A stretch of 64,000 nucleotides of DNA from Phoma sp. XZ068. Lineage: Eukaryota; Ascomycota; Dothideomycetes; Pleosporales; Didymellaceae. The stretch covers positions 124,001 to 188,000 of the forward strand of contig RBKR01000021.1 in NCBI GenBank assembly GCA_004835665.1. The letters run 5' to 3'. Shown here in pieces: positions 20,212-31,016 of the stretch. The position numbers and the translations under genes were made by a program. Every line of letters starts with the position of its first letter. Positions within the stretch are counted from its first letter, which is position 1. Under the pieces are notes generated by a model that did not search any database, was not told the origin of the DNA, and worked only from the letters and a program-made list of their open reading frames with translations.

Positions 20212-21376
20212 GGGCTTGTTTTGTAAATATTTGGGATGTTAAAAGGTTTCATTGCATATATTGCGCGAGGGCATTGGCTCCAGGACAGTCTCTACTAGAT
20301 TTACGTTTACGATACACCACGACGATACACCACGAATTAATGATCTCTACTTTAAACTTTACTCTTTGCCATGTGCATATTGTCCATCATGCAATTGAAT
20401 GTGACAAACAATGAGAACACAGCATTCAGCTACGGCCGTAACTGGCAACAATAGGCAAAAGCATTCAACAAATGTTTGTAATCGCGGCTGCCGTCAGTGC
20501 AAACCGAGCGCTCGAAACAATGGCAGTGAATGCACACTTCGGGCAAGCCCTAGTTTTCCAAAAATTGGCGAGCACCGAAGTATAAGCGCGATCTAGCCAC
20601 TCTACCAAGAAAGCGTATTGACGAATACGGAATTTAGTTCGTGGCGAATTTAGCAATGCTCTTTGAAGGAAAGCTCTTTGTATTGTTGAATGCAGTGACT
20701 CTTTTCCTTTCTGGGATCAGGCTATTCTTGGGTGCTTCTGGTGGGCGTCAGAGGAAGCGGGCTGATGAACGCCGAACAGCGTGCAGCTGCCTTATCTGCG
20801 ATCTCGATGATGCCGCGTTACGACGTCTCGATTTGTTGCAGATTGCGAGAATGACTAAGTGAATTCAACAGCCCTTAACGATGCTGTTTGCTCGTCTGCA
20901 GGAAGCAACATTGGTGAGGGCAGTCCTTTGTCTTGGAGGCGGGCATGAAGAGTGCACACGCCGTCATCATCTCTACGCAGATAGTAGTATTACTGGAATA
21001 GGAAGTTCTTAATTGTGTCGATTACGGGAGTGAAGGAATGCCGGCTTCACGACGCTGCACCACGATGTTGGGAAGCTCCCGGCTTCGGTGTTCTCCAGGG
21101 CCTGGCTACTGCTACCCAAAGCGGCACTAGCGCGCTGAGCGCACGAGGAAAGAGCGACTCGCTTAGCCCGCACCCGAGGATCGGCCGGCTGCAATATTGA
21201 ATCTCATACCTGCAACTTCAACACCGTGAACGCCTCAGCCAACGCACGCCCGCTAACCCGTCTCCGACAGCCAACTTTTGTCAGTACACCTGCCGAACCG
21301 CGAGGATCATTTGCACAGAGTCAGAGCTGACTTTGACGCTGCAGCGACACCGAAAACCCCCAATCAACCACACAGC
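20212..21376. other. Intergenic region upstream of RPS29
   Basis: It contains the 3' flank of the secreted protein gene, with a doubled ACGATACACCACG at about 20308-20334, and the RPS29 promoter. Short frames are not supported as genes. Confidence 0.45.
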
Positions 21377-21813
21377 ATGTCTCACGAGTCGGTCTGGTAC
21401 TCCCGCCCTAGGACTTACGGCAAGGGCTCCCGCGAGTGGTACGTTTGCGATTATACATTCTGCGAAGGGGAGGATTTTGGTACTGCGTCGCCCACGGTGC
21501 GATGGGCAGCCATGTGTGGAAGGACGTTATGGAGGACATACATGGACATTGAGGAAAAACAGAGGCTGACATGACACCCACAGCCGCGTCTGCACCCACC
21601 CCGCTGGTCTGATCCGCAAGTACGGCCTGAACATCTGCCGTCAGTGCTTCCGCGAGAAGGCCGCCGACATTGGTTTCGTCAAGGTACGACTCACCATACC
21701 CTTCTGTCGCACAGCAGCACCCGCCGCTGCATGCACAGAAGCGGCGCTTTCCTGCGACCAGGAGCGCTCCCTGCATACCACAAGCAATGGCTAACACAAC
21801 CCAGCACCGCTAA
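21377..21813 (+). CDS. RPS29: 40S ribosomal protein S29 (uS14)
   Basis: Three exons, 21377-21438, 21584-21683 and 21805-21813, giving 56 aa, the same length as the yeast protein. uS14 sits in the head of the small cytosolic ribosomal subunit and binds one zinc ion. The four zinc ligands are visible as Cys21-x2-Cys24 and Cys39-x2-Cys42; intron 1 splits the codon for Cys21. The sequence begins [20 protein letters not shown] and ends FVKHR. The final exon is only 9 nt (His, Arg, stop). Introns of 145 and 121 nt are long for this window, which is common for ribosomal protein genes. Because of the small exons, single-frame searching misses most of the gene. Confidence 0.97.
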
Positions 21814-22870
21814 ATGTACCCACGAATTCCACGACCGGAGTAGAGGAGGCGCAACGGTGTGACGCGACGATTCCCTGACGATACGATCTCGACTCGATTC
21901 GACTTCCACGAGCATGATGGGGCGGAGAGCGCCGGGACAGGATAGTCAGGATGGTTCTGCATGGCTTTTCTTAGGGACTTCTTTCCTCGTCTGACCGGTC
22001 GGCGTCGTGTCTGGCTGCAAATAAACAAAATTCCATCCTGATACCAATCACTGGCATGCTCATTTGGGTTGGATCATGTGATGCTGGATGCACATTGCGT
22101 TCTGTGGTGAAGTGTGGTTTACAGCCCAGACAACCATGCGAAGGATAATAAGATCAAGAAAAAAGGCTGATTCGAGATTAGGTGTGCGAGTTGCAGTGCG
22201 GTGATGGTTGCTATAAGCGTCCCCTCAGCCATCACGGTGCTCGGGACCTACACACTCAGGTACTCACCTATGCAGGAGCCCTCACCAACACCGCCAATCA
22301 GCTGAATAACGCCGACCTCGCACAACCGTGTATTTGGACAAGAACTGTCGTATTTGCACTAACTCCCTTCCATGGATTTGTACCATGCATCATTGACAAC
22401 TTGGGTGTGAATTCACGAATGTTTCCCCAAGGACACTCGGTATGCCTAACTAACACCCACCAGACATTGATCAATTGATGCTATGTAAGAAACATATGTT
22501 AATGCTTATCCACTGAACAGCAGTCGATGTACTTTTGCGTCCCGTGATCATTCGATGGGATGCATAGTGACAGTGACGAAGACATTAATGCTCACGCTAT
22601 GTATCAGGTACGGGACCCACCTAAAACCAGCACAGACTTTGTTGTATCGTAAGGTTCTGTGTGAAGACTAGTGTCTGGTTAGACGTGCAGAGCTGGAAAC
22701 ATATCGGAGGCAGGTTGAATGTGTGTATATGTAAAGTAATACTAATACCTCACTCACCACGAACACTTTCCAAACCTACCAACGTCCCGGTACATGTAAC
22801 GCACCAAAAAGGCCTCCCTAACCAGACTACAATCCAATCCACTCCAATCCAAGAAACACCATTAAAATCA
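21814..22870. other. Convergent intergenic region between RPS29 and the DUF4211 gene
   Basis: No gene is supported in about 1.06 kb. A small plus-strand open frame (22182-22478) has no domain character. The right end becomes C-rich and AT-poor close to the 3' end of the minus-strand gene. Confidence 0.45.
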
Positions 22871-24835
22871 TCACCGCCTCCCCCACCCATACTTGAAATC
22901 ATTAACCGCCTCAACCGCAAAAGTCACCTGATCCTTATACAAACGGTGCAACTTCCTAATCTCCCCCTTCCGCTCCATCTCATCCACAATCCTACGCGCC
23001 TCCTTCTCCCTTCTCCGATCGCTCTTCTTATCGCGCTTGACTAGCTTCTCCGGCGTCAGGAACCCGTTGCTCTCGAGGTACCCCTTCACCCAGTCGTTGA
23101 GGTGGTATCGCCAGTGGTGCAGGGTGTGTGCTACTTGCGCGTTGGCTTTGCATGTGCTGCCGAGTGTGAAGGTTTTGGATTCGGGTGGGATGCGCTCGCC
23201 GCGGGCGTCGTAGGTGGGTTTTTCGCCGTTGAGGTTCGCCTCGCTGGCTGCGCTGAGGGAGGATGCGTCGCTGTCGGAGTTTGAGTCGGAGTCTGAGTCG
23301 GTTTCGAGTGGTTCAAGGGATTTAGGATCGTATGGGGCGCCTGTTAGGGAGAGCTCAAAGGTTGCGGGGTGATTCTTGCGGTTGCATGCTTCGCAGTGGT
23401 CGGCTAAGAAGTCCCGACGTGAGCCGCCGATTTCGTTGATGATGAGTTCCGGGCGGGCGTTGATGGCTTTGGTGAAGTCGGATGTCCATGCTGACGAGGT
23501 GAATTTCGAAGAGGCGAGGCCTTTGACTTCATCACCGAGTTTGCGGAAGGTGAGCTCGTAGATTTCGTCGGTGGAGTTGAAGGCTGGGTGGATCTTCTTC
23601 ATGACCATCCATTCGACGGCGTACTTGAAGAGTTCCTTGGGTTTGGAGCGGGACAAGCTGCTGAATTGCATGGGTAGCTGCGGCTGGTCGTCGTCCGGTT
23701 CTCCAATTATCGCATCCGGGTCGTCGTCGATGAAGCCAGTGTCGTCCTCATCTTCCTGGAACATGTCTAAGGCATTTGCATCCCGATCCTCCTCTTCCTC
23801 CTCGTCTTCAGATGCACTTTCAGGGTCTCCCACTTCATCACTGTCTGGCTCCTCCTTGATGATCTCAAGCTCAGACTCGGAGTCAGAATCAACCACAGTG
23901 CGTGTTTTGCGGGCCGGCGTGGATGAGGGTTCTTGTGTGCTACCAGCGCGGCGCCTCTTGAGTGCTTCGAGCGCCGCTTGCCGCTTGTTCTTGGGCTTAT
24001 CATGTGTACTCCGCAGCCTGCCTCTGTCTGGCAGTGGTGACGACCGCAGAAACGCCAGCTCTTCTTTCAGCTCTTCCTGCTCCTCGGCATCGCCACTCTC
24101 TGCTCCACTGCCTTCCTCCTGCTCATCTTCCTCATCTGACGATGCCTGCGGTCTCCTCGCCCTCCGCCTTGTGCTTTTTGGTGGCGATTGCTGCTCTTCC
24201 TCGTCTGAAGTCGCGGGCCGCCGTGCAAGTCTGCGTCGTGTGCTCCGTGGTGGTGTGTGTATCTCCTCCTCGCTTTCCTCCTCTGGACTTGCTTGACGCC
24301 GCTCGACTCTCCGTCTCTTACTGGGCAGCCTGAGTTCCTCGTCCTCCTCAGACTCAGACTCAGCCTGTCGTGCCCGTTTCTTTTGTATGACCGTGACCGT
24401 GCCCTCGTCGTCGTCGCTGCTTTCTGCGCGCTTTCGCTTCGCCGCTTTCGCTTTCGCCTTCACTGGCTTCTCCACCTCACTCTGCGACTCCGACTCGCTC
24501 TCTTTCTCCGAAACATCCAAATCCGAGCTGCCAGCCACACCATTAGTCTTGGCTCTCACCGGCATGCCCACGCGCGTGCCGCCGTGCTGCTCAGCTTGCA
24601 GCTCATCCTCGCTAGAGTCGTACGCAAGTGCTCGCTTCGAGGCTCGTTTGGGCGTTCCTTTCGGCGCGATATTCTGAATGTCGATCTTGGACTGCCTCTT
24701 GGACTGCCTCTTAGCCCTGGAAGTGGTAGAATCCATGTCCTTCGTAGATACAGGCTTTGCAGGCGAGGACTTTTGGGCGGGCGAAAAGTTGATTTTTGTT
24801 TGGCGCTTGGGCGCGCTCGCTCGTTTGCGCGCCAT
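22871..24835 (-). CDS. DUF4211-domain protein, probable nuclear
   Basis: Single exon, 654 aa from the ATG at 24835. The N-terminal ~390 residues alternate acidic/Ser runs with Lys/Arg clusters (RAKRQSKRQSK, AKAKAAKRKRAESSDDDEG, KSTRRRARR) and are probably disordered, with many nuclear-localisation-like patches. Residues ~400-520 carry the DUF4211 fold signature (FKYAVEWMVMKKIHPAFN, IYELTFRKLGDEVKGLAS, SSAWTSDFTKAI, then HCEACNRKNHPAT). A Cys pair and basic C-terminal helices follow (TLHHWRYHLNDWVKGYL, EKEARRIVDEMER). DUF4211 proteins are widespread in fungi and uncharacterised as far as I know; chromatin or DNA association is inference from composition. The opening RKRASAPKRQTKINFSP resembles PCNA-binding peptides but with irregular spacing. 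It converges on RPS29. Confidence 0.9.
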   Translation of the reverse strand: MARKRASAPKRQTKINFSPAQKSSPAKPVSTKDMDSTTSRAKRQSKRQSKIDIQNIAPKGTPKRASKRALAYDSSEDELQAEQHGGTRVGMPVRAKTNGVAGSSDLDVSEKESESESQSEVEKPVKAKAKAAKRKRAESSDDDEGTVTVIQKKRARQAESESEEDEELRLPSKRRRVERRQASPEEESEEEIHTPPRSTRRRLARRPATSDEEEQQSPPKSTRRRARRPQASSDEEDEQEEGSGAESGDAEEQEELKEELAFLRSSPLPDRGRLRSTHDKPKNKRQAALEALKRRRAGSTQEPSSTPARKTRTVVDSDSESELEIIKEEPDSDEVGDPESASEDEEEEEDRDANALDMFQEDEDDTGFIDDDPDAIIGEPDDDQPQLPMQFSSLSRSKPKELFKYAVEWMVMKKIHPAFNSTDEIYELTFRKLGDEVKGLASSKFTSSAWTSDFTKAINARPELIINEIGGSRRDFLADHCEACNRKNHPATFELSLTGAPYDPKSLEPLETDSDSDSNSDSDASSLSAASEANLNGEKPTYDARGERIPPESKTFTLGSTCKANAQVAHTLHHWRYHLNDWVKGYLESNGFLTPEKLVKRDKKSDRRREKEARRIVDEMERKGEIRKLHRLYKDQVTFAVEAVNDFKYGWGRR

Positions 24836-25481
24836 CGTCGGCTAGGTATGTGCAGTGAAGGTAAGTTCTTGAAGAGATAAGGTTTGCGTGCGCCGTTGCG
24901 CAGTTGTCGTGTTGGGTGTACGCGCAAAGTTAGCTCGTGGCGGTAGGAAAGATAGCTTGCAGAAAGAATATTAAAAGTGAACTGTGATAAGGCGCCAGGA
25001 TAAGTTTGAACACAAGACGCCAAAAGAACAATATGTTGTAGACTTCGAGATGCACGCAGCGGCTGCGGGGATGATGCGCGAGGCAAAAAGTCGGACAAGG
25101 GTCCAACACGCGAAAGCAGGTGACCTGACCTCATCATTCCTGTTGAGTGGATGGCTTCAACCTCTTCACCTCGACATTAGGCAACTTTCTTGCATGGGCG
25201 AGGTAATCTGTCTATTTATTGATCTATCAATTTCTCACACATCTCTTTCCAGTCATGCTCATCGTTTCTGCAGCATGACAGCCGCCTTGTACCTTCCCCG
25301 ATCGGAGAGGTCCACCGTCTTTACTCTTGATCTTGATCTTATTCTCTATGATTGTAACTCCTGACCCCAAAAGCTAAACAGAATGATCCCGTACGCGCTA
25401 TGCCATCTATGCAGACCCGCAACCCCTTCCACTTCGCCGTCACATTCCTCCATCCCTCCATCTCACCACCCCTCACACCTC
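24836..25481. other. Intergenic region between DUF4211 and UPF0643 genes
   Basis: This is the upstream DNA of the DUF4211 gene and the 3' flank of the UPF0643 gene, both on the minus strand. No coding sequence is supported. Confidence 0.5.
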
Positions 25482-26330
25482 TCACTCCCTCCAATCCTCA
25501 AACCTATACCCCCTCGCCCCCTCAAGCACCGTAAACCGATGCGTCGAAAACACAATACTCTGATACAACTCCCTCCCCGCCCTCCTCGCCTTCGCATGCC
25601 ACGGCCCCAATCCACCTTCATGCGCATCCGCTCTCGAATGCCAAAAGCACGTCGCCAGATTCCGGCGCTCGCCCTCCAAATCCGCCTTGCCGAACCAGTA
25701 CTTCAGTAGCCCGCCGCTCTCGCACGCTTCGCGGTGGCTCTCGTAGTCGAGCTTGTACAGCCAGTCTTGGTCGACGCCCGGGTTGAGCTGGCTGCGGAAG
25801 GTGACGACGTAGAAGGATGTTTCTGGCCAGGTGAAGCCTTCTCTGTTGGCTAGGTCTCGGAGTACGGATAGCACGTGGTCAAAGTTCAGTGACGCGGTGT
25901 AAGATGCGGTTGCGTAGTCTTCTCGTGTTGGTTTCAGGGCTGTGAGGGCTAGAGCGAAGAGACGGGATGGGGTGGGCAGCGTGGTGATGTCGAGGTAGTG
26001 GCCGGGGTTGTTGTATGGCGAGGAGATGAGACTTGTTGAGTATGCCGGTGAGGGAGACGAATCCGAGTCTGAGCCGCTATTTGAGTCCGGCGTTGATACG
26101 TATGAGTCTTTCGAAGGGAGTTGGTGGTGGGCGGCTGCTGAGAAGCGGAGCAGGTCGAAGTCTTGGGTCACGAGGGCTGGGTTGAGGACTAATGTGTGCG
26201 GCCGTGCTTGGAGGATGGGTTCTGCGATTGAGCGGATGCTGGTGATTGGGATGGACTTTTCGGATGATACATCCACAATGGGGACATCGTTGTGTTGTCG
26301 AAGCAGCGAAATATCTGCTGAAGGAGCCAT
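25482..26330 (-). CDS. UPF0643-family protein
   Basis: Single exon, 282 aa from the ATG at 26330. An upstream in-frame start at 26405 would be TTG and is rejected. The family signature is clear: HTLVLNPALVTQDFDLLRFSAA in the first third, NFDHVLSVLRDLANREGF, then WPETSFYVVTFRSQLNP, ESHREACESGGLLKYWFG and ATCFWHSRADAHEGGLGPWH, ending GYRFEDWRE. The central YVVTFRSQL and NLATCFW strands with intervening helices resemble a dimeric alpha/beta barrel fold. No biochemical role is established to my knowledge. The N-terminal 100 residues are variable and contain a Ser/Asp-rich insertion (SNSGSDSDSSPSP). It precedes POT1 on the same strand with a 630-bp gap. Confidence 0.85.
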   Translation of the reverse strand: MAPSADISLLRQHNDVPIVDVSSEKSIPITSIRSIAEPILQARPHTLVLNPALVTQDFDLLRFSAAAHHQLPSKDSYVSTPDSNSGSDSDSSPSPAYSTSLISSPYNNPGHYLDITTLPTPSRLFALALTALKPTREDYATASYTASLNFDHVLSVLRDLANREGFTWPETSFYVVTFRSQLNPGVDQDWLYKLDYESHREACESGGLLKYWFGKADLEGERRNLATCFWHSRADAHEGGLGPWHAKARRAGRELYQSIVFSTHRFTVLEGARGYRFEDWRE

Positions 26331-26962
26331 GATGTTGTTTGGTTCAAACTCGAATCCGGCAAGTCTTTTATTTGTACTCGGTGGTATTCGGTCTTCCTTC
26401 AGCAATTGCTCCCAGTTCTTGTCTTGACGAATCGTGCAATTTGCTGATTAATTGTTGGTGACTGCGGGATCAAGGTAGGTGTGGACTCTTTTTTTGGCTA
26501 GGAAATTGTAATTCTACAGTTTATGTTCACGGGGTTTCGCACTTGCTGTTTTGTGGTTGACATTGAGTGACAGGTTGATCCAAGCACGTCGGATCACGCC
26601 ATCCAGGAACGCCATTTTGCACCTTCAAACGCCAACACCGGAACCATGATTCGGAATGTGCTCACCGCCATTCGCCTTTGAAAGTAATTCCCTGTGCCTT
26701 TACCTTCGATTTGTCGATTCAACTCGGTTAAAGATGGACTGAAGGCCATGCCTCGTCAGCAGAGCGTTGATCCTTACAAAACACCAGCTCGATCATCAGT
26801 GTTCAAGACCAGTTGTCTGCACTAGGCCTCAGAATCGAAGACCAAACAAATCAGCTATAAGCATTTCTGGGGTATCATGTGAATAAAAAGGACAACCGAG
26901 CCATACACGCTGCTGAGACCAAAATTATGACAATGCAGTTCTTGCCTGGCTCTGTCGCAGGC
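26331..26962. other. Intergenic region between UPF0643 and POT1
   Basis: Promoter of the UPF0643 gene and 3' flank of POT1. No coding sequence or repeat is evident. Confidence 0.5.
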
Positions 26963-28832
26963 TCAAGGCATCGGAGTGAACTCGATCTTTGTAAAGGCCA
27001 ACTTGTGTAATCGTTGGTATCCTGTCGGATACTCCTCGCTCACCAGAACCTCGTGGCCGTACTCTTCGATACAGCAGTCGAAAGGTTTGTTCTGCAGCCT
27101 GTTGTCGCCAGGGGGGAGGGGAAGGTCTGCATTGCGCGCTCTCAATTCACCTTTCAGCTCGGCCAGGTTACCCCAGAGGATGAACAGCATCTCTTTGAGC
27201 TGATTCAGAACTCTGGGCTCTGCTTTCAGACTGAGAATCTGTCAGCAATGCACAAACCGCGGTCACTCAAACGACTTACTCTCTGGCATTCGGCAACCCA
27301 AGATACTGAGCAGCATCGTTATTCACAATGACACGCAGCTGTTCAGGTACCGTATCGCGCGGGACATTTGCATCCTCCAGTAGTAGAAAAAAGCCCCATT
27401 CCCATCGGCGGTCCTTCTTCGCTCGTGCCGTCCAGTTGGGGTCACTCAGTGAATGCGCAAAGTATTCGAGTTCTGGTGGGTAGAAGTCGACGACTCTCAC
27501 GCGGGATCGGTGCTTGCAATTGACAAATGGCAGCGTAAAGGGGTTGTATTTCGTGGCAGTCTGCGCGTGTAGGTGAGGATTGTTGATGATTTCGGATAGC
27601 GTCGAGCGCTGAAGTTCAGGAAAGCCAGCACGAACTGACAATGTTAGCTGTGTAGCTGTAAGAAATCATGGCATGTTACCATTCAAGTTGATGCCACTGC
27701 GATCAGCTTCCCAACTCTTCTCACTTTCTTCAAGCTCCCTCAAATCTGTCTCTTTTTGAAGACGTTGCCTCTCCTTCCTTTCGGCTCTCTTCCTAGCAGA
27801 AGCCTTTGCCGAAGGCTTCTTGGGAGCATTAACGAGATGGACAGTACCTCGCTTCGACCGTTGCTGCTCGTAGGCCTCTCTGCGCTGATTGATCTCATCT
27901 ATGGCTGGTTGATGTGTAAGTTTGCGCACATCAACCTGATTCGGCATTTGTCGGTCTTCATGCATTACGCCTTCCAGCATGTTGGCTGGTGATGTCTTGG
28001 TGCGCACGTTTTTAAGGAAAACATAGTCGCCGTTGGAAAGGTTTCCACGTGCCCACGCAGCGTGAGGCTCGTAAAGGCGTACATCCAATGTCACCTGTCC
28101 GTATGGACCGCGCCAGTCGCGCTTGAAGACTAGATCTTGGTCTATGTCTGGATCTGCATACTCGTAAAGATCTTTGTTGGCCGTATAGTCGGTGACTTTG
28201 AGCTCCACAGTTCCATAGTTGGAATAGTAAATATTCACAACTTGAGCTTTTATGTCGTAGAACTTGTCAAAGGTGATGTCCTTGATCAAAGCCTCCTTGC
28301 GCCTAGAAGTGGCGTTGAGTGAGGCGATGGAGGCATGGTGTTGGACATCTTGCGCTGAACCAGAGGAGGAGTGCTTCAATGTCAAGACAGCTCTCTGCTC
28401 GTGCATTGTGGGTTCTTTGGCCCCAGGAGTGGCGTGGTATGGTAGCCGTTGTGTTCCCAGCAGATAGGCCTGGCTCAATTCTGGCACTGGGATCTTGTTT
28501 GCTGGGAAGACAAAAATATTGCTCATAGGGTTGCTGACGCAGTCGATGCGCTCACGCCATGAGTTCAGCTTGAAATTGCGCAGAATCACAATGTCGCCTG
28601 GGCCTGTGATTTTGGGTAGACTGTTCTCGGGCTTGAACACGCGACAAGCCATGCTGGAGCTGCCGCCGACGGAGCCGGTGGTGAAGTCATCTTGAATGGT
28701 GAAGTTCAAGCTCCAGTCTGTGCCGCGGGTTCTGCGTGGCTCTTGCACGCTCACCACGACACCAAGCAGGTTGACGACGACGCCTTCGAACTTGGCGTCT
28801 TTGACAGCTGTGAAGCCAGCCGGTAAAGACAT
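26963..28832 (-). CDS. POT1: Protection of telomeres protein 1 (single-stranded telomere-binding)
   Basis: Three exons, 28832-27680, 27634-27280 and 27230-26963, giving 591 aa with both joins in phase. Pot1 binds the G-rich telomeric overhang and, with its shelterin partners, protects chromosome ends and regulates telomerase. OB fold 1 (Telo_bind) spans about residues 8-150 (FEGVVVNLLGVVVSVQEPRR, DWSLNFTIQDDF, ACRVFKPENSLPKI, GDIVILRNFKLNSW). A second OB fold follows at about 190-320 (DIKAQVVNIYYSNYGTVELK, YGQVTLDVRLYEPH, GDYVFLKNVRTK). A Lys/Arg-rich coiled linker (~345-385) leads to the C-terminal region with HRSRVRVVDFYPPELEYF and WEWGFFLLLEDA, a further OB-like segment typical of fungal Pot1. 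Intron 2 must use TTCTCAG as acceptor; the nearer GACAG would introduce a stop. It is divergent from importin alpha. Confidence 0.92.
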
Positions 28833-29233
28833 GGAGAAGAGATGGCTGCACAAGAGCGCAGAGAGACAGCTCTAGAAGCAGTTAGTACTGGACACAGCAA
28901 TTGTGTGCTGTGTCACCATGTGCACGCCAGGAACAGTCTCGCCGTGACGCACAAATCATCGACACTGAGCGAGGCGGATGGTCGTCGACGCGTCACATGG
29001 TCGCGTCCCAGAAGGGTCAACAGAGTGGTTGCTCGAACGCGCCCTGGGCTGCCCAGACGCTAAGGCTAAGGCCGGCGCTTTGCCGTTTCCGCCGCCGCCT
29101 TTTCACCTTGCCCCACGCAGCGGCCCAAGAAAGATCCATTTAATCCCCTGCAAACAAACACTGCTGGTCCCTCCGCCACTCCCCAAGCAGACTCCTCACC
29201 ACCGCTCCGCACACACACTCCGTCGCCGCAGAC
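28833..29233. promoter_or_regulatory. Divergent promoter between POT1 and importin alpha
   Basis: A 401-bp shared upstream region. It contains one ACGCGT (MluI cell-cycle core) at 28988-28993, 156 bp upstream of the POT1 ATG. The importin-side leader is C/T-rich with many CCGCC units. Regulation is inference. Confidence 0.5.
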
Positions 29234-31016
29234 ATGGCTGACAAGTACATCCCCGAGCACCGCCGCACAACCTTCAAGGCCAAGAGCGCCTTCAAGCCTG
29301 ACGAGCTCCGCCGCCGCCGCGAGGAGCAGCAGGTCGAGATCCGCCGGGCGAAGCGTGAAGAGAACCTCGCAAAGCGTCGCGGCATTGGCGGCGGCGCCGA
29401 CCGCCCGGGCGCCTCGCTCGGAGCAGCACCAGACAGCGACGATGAGGGCGGCAACATCGAGGGGCAGGTGCGCATACCCCTCCACCCGTGTCTTTGTTTG
29501 ACAGCGATGTGCTAACGCGGCTGCCAGCTCAACGAGGAGCTCCCCCAGATGGTCAAGGGCGTCTTCTCCGAGCAGATCGACGAGCAGATCCAGGCGACAA
29601 CCAAGTTCCGCAAGCTGCTGTCCAAGGAGCGCAACCCGCCCATCGAGCGCGTTATCGAGACGGGCGTCGTCAGCCGCTTCGTCGAGTTCCTGCGCTCCCC
29701 CCACACACTGGTGCAGTTCGAGGCCGCCTGGGCCCTCACCAACATCGCCTCGGGCTCGGCCCAGCAGACACAGGTCGTCATCGAGGCCGGCGCCGTGCCC
29801 ATCTTCGTCGAGCTGCTGAGCAGCCACGAGCCGGACGTCAGGGAGCAGGCCGTGTGGGCCCTCGGTAACATCGCCGGTGACAGCCCCGCGTGCCGCGACT
29901 TTGTCCTCCAGGCGGGCGCCCTCCGCCCGCTGCTGGCCCTGCTCGGCGACAGCCGCAAGCTGAGCATGCTCAGGAATGCCACCTGGACGCTGAGCAACTT
30001 CTGCAGGGGCAAGACCCCCCAGCCCGACTGGCAGACAGTAAGCTTCCACATATACTCCAACTTGTGGACAATGATGCTAACTCCCCAAGATCCAGCCCGC
30101 TCTCCCCGTCCTCGCCAAGCTCGTCTACTCGCTCGACGACGAAGTCCTCATCGACGCCTGCTGGGCCATCTCCTACCTCTCCGACGGCTCCAACGACAAG
30201 ATCCAGGCCGTCATCGAGGCTGGCATCCCCCGCCGTCTCGTCGAGCTCCTGATGCACGCCTCCACATCCGTCCAGACACCCGCTCTCCGATCCGTCGGCA
30301 ACATCGTTACTGGCGATGACGTCCAGACCCAGGTCATCATCAACTGCGGTTCGCTGCCTGCCCTGCTTTCTCTGCTGAGCTCCACCAAGGACGGCATCCG
30401 CAAGGAAGCTTGCTGGACCATCTCCAACGTCACCGCTGGCAACTCTACACAAATCCAGGCCGTCATTGACGCCAACATCATTCCTCCTCTGATCCACCTT
30501 CTCCAGAACGGTGACTTCAAGACCCGCAAAGAGGCATGCTGGGCCATCTCCAACGCCACCAGCGGTGGTCTGCAGAAGCCCGCTCAGATCCGCTACCTCG
30601 TCCAGAGCGGGTGCATCAAGCCTCTGTGCGACTTGCTGGCGTGCCCTGACAATAAGATCATCCAGGTCGCTCTCGACGGTCTTGAGAACATTCTCAAGGT
30701 TGGCGAAATGGACAAGGAGGCTGGCGCTGATGGCACTGGCGAGCAGATCAACCGCTACGCCCTGTTCATCGAGGAGGTTGGCGGTATGGAGAAGATCCAC
30801 GAGTGCCAGAACAACGCCAACGAGGAGATTTACATGAAGGCCTACAACATCATCGAGAAGTACTTCTCGGACGAGGAGGGTGATGCTGAGAACATGGCCG
30901 AGACCAACCCTGCTGTCAACCAGGAGGGTCACTTCGGTTTCGGTGCCGGCGGCCAGCAGCAGCAGCAACAGCAAAACTTCAACTTTGCCAACGGCGGTGA
31001 CTCGATGGACATGTGA
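29234..31016 (+). CDS. SRP1: Importin subunit alpha (karyopherin alpha)
   Basis: Three exons, 29234-29467, 29528-30037 and 30090-31016, all phase 0, giving 556 aa. Importin alpha binds classical NLS cargo in the cytoplasm and links it to importin beta for transport through the nuclear pore. The basic IBB domain is at ~8-55 ([41 protein letters not shown]). About ten ARM repeats follow, with the NLS-binding signature W-N ladder visible as repeated [50 protein letters not shown] and [10 protein letters not shown]. The autonomous C-terminal segment ([28 protein letters not shown]) matches the CAS/Cse1-binding end. A Gln run lies near the C-terminus. The length is typical. Confidence 0.97.

Noticed and set aside
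23571..24296. 241-codon Ser-rich plus-strand ORF
   Set aside because: Antisense shadow of the acidic DUF4211 coding region.
26403..26405. TTG start extending the UPF0643 protein by 25 codons
   Set aside because: Not ATG; MAPSADIS at 26330 fits the family.
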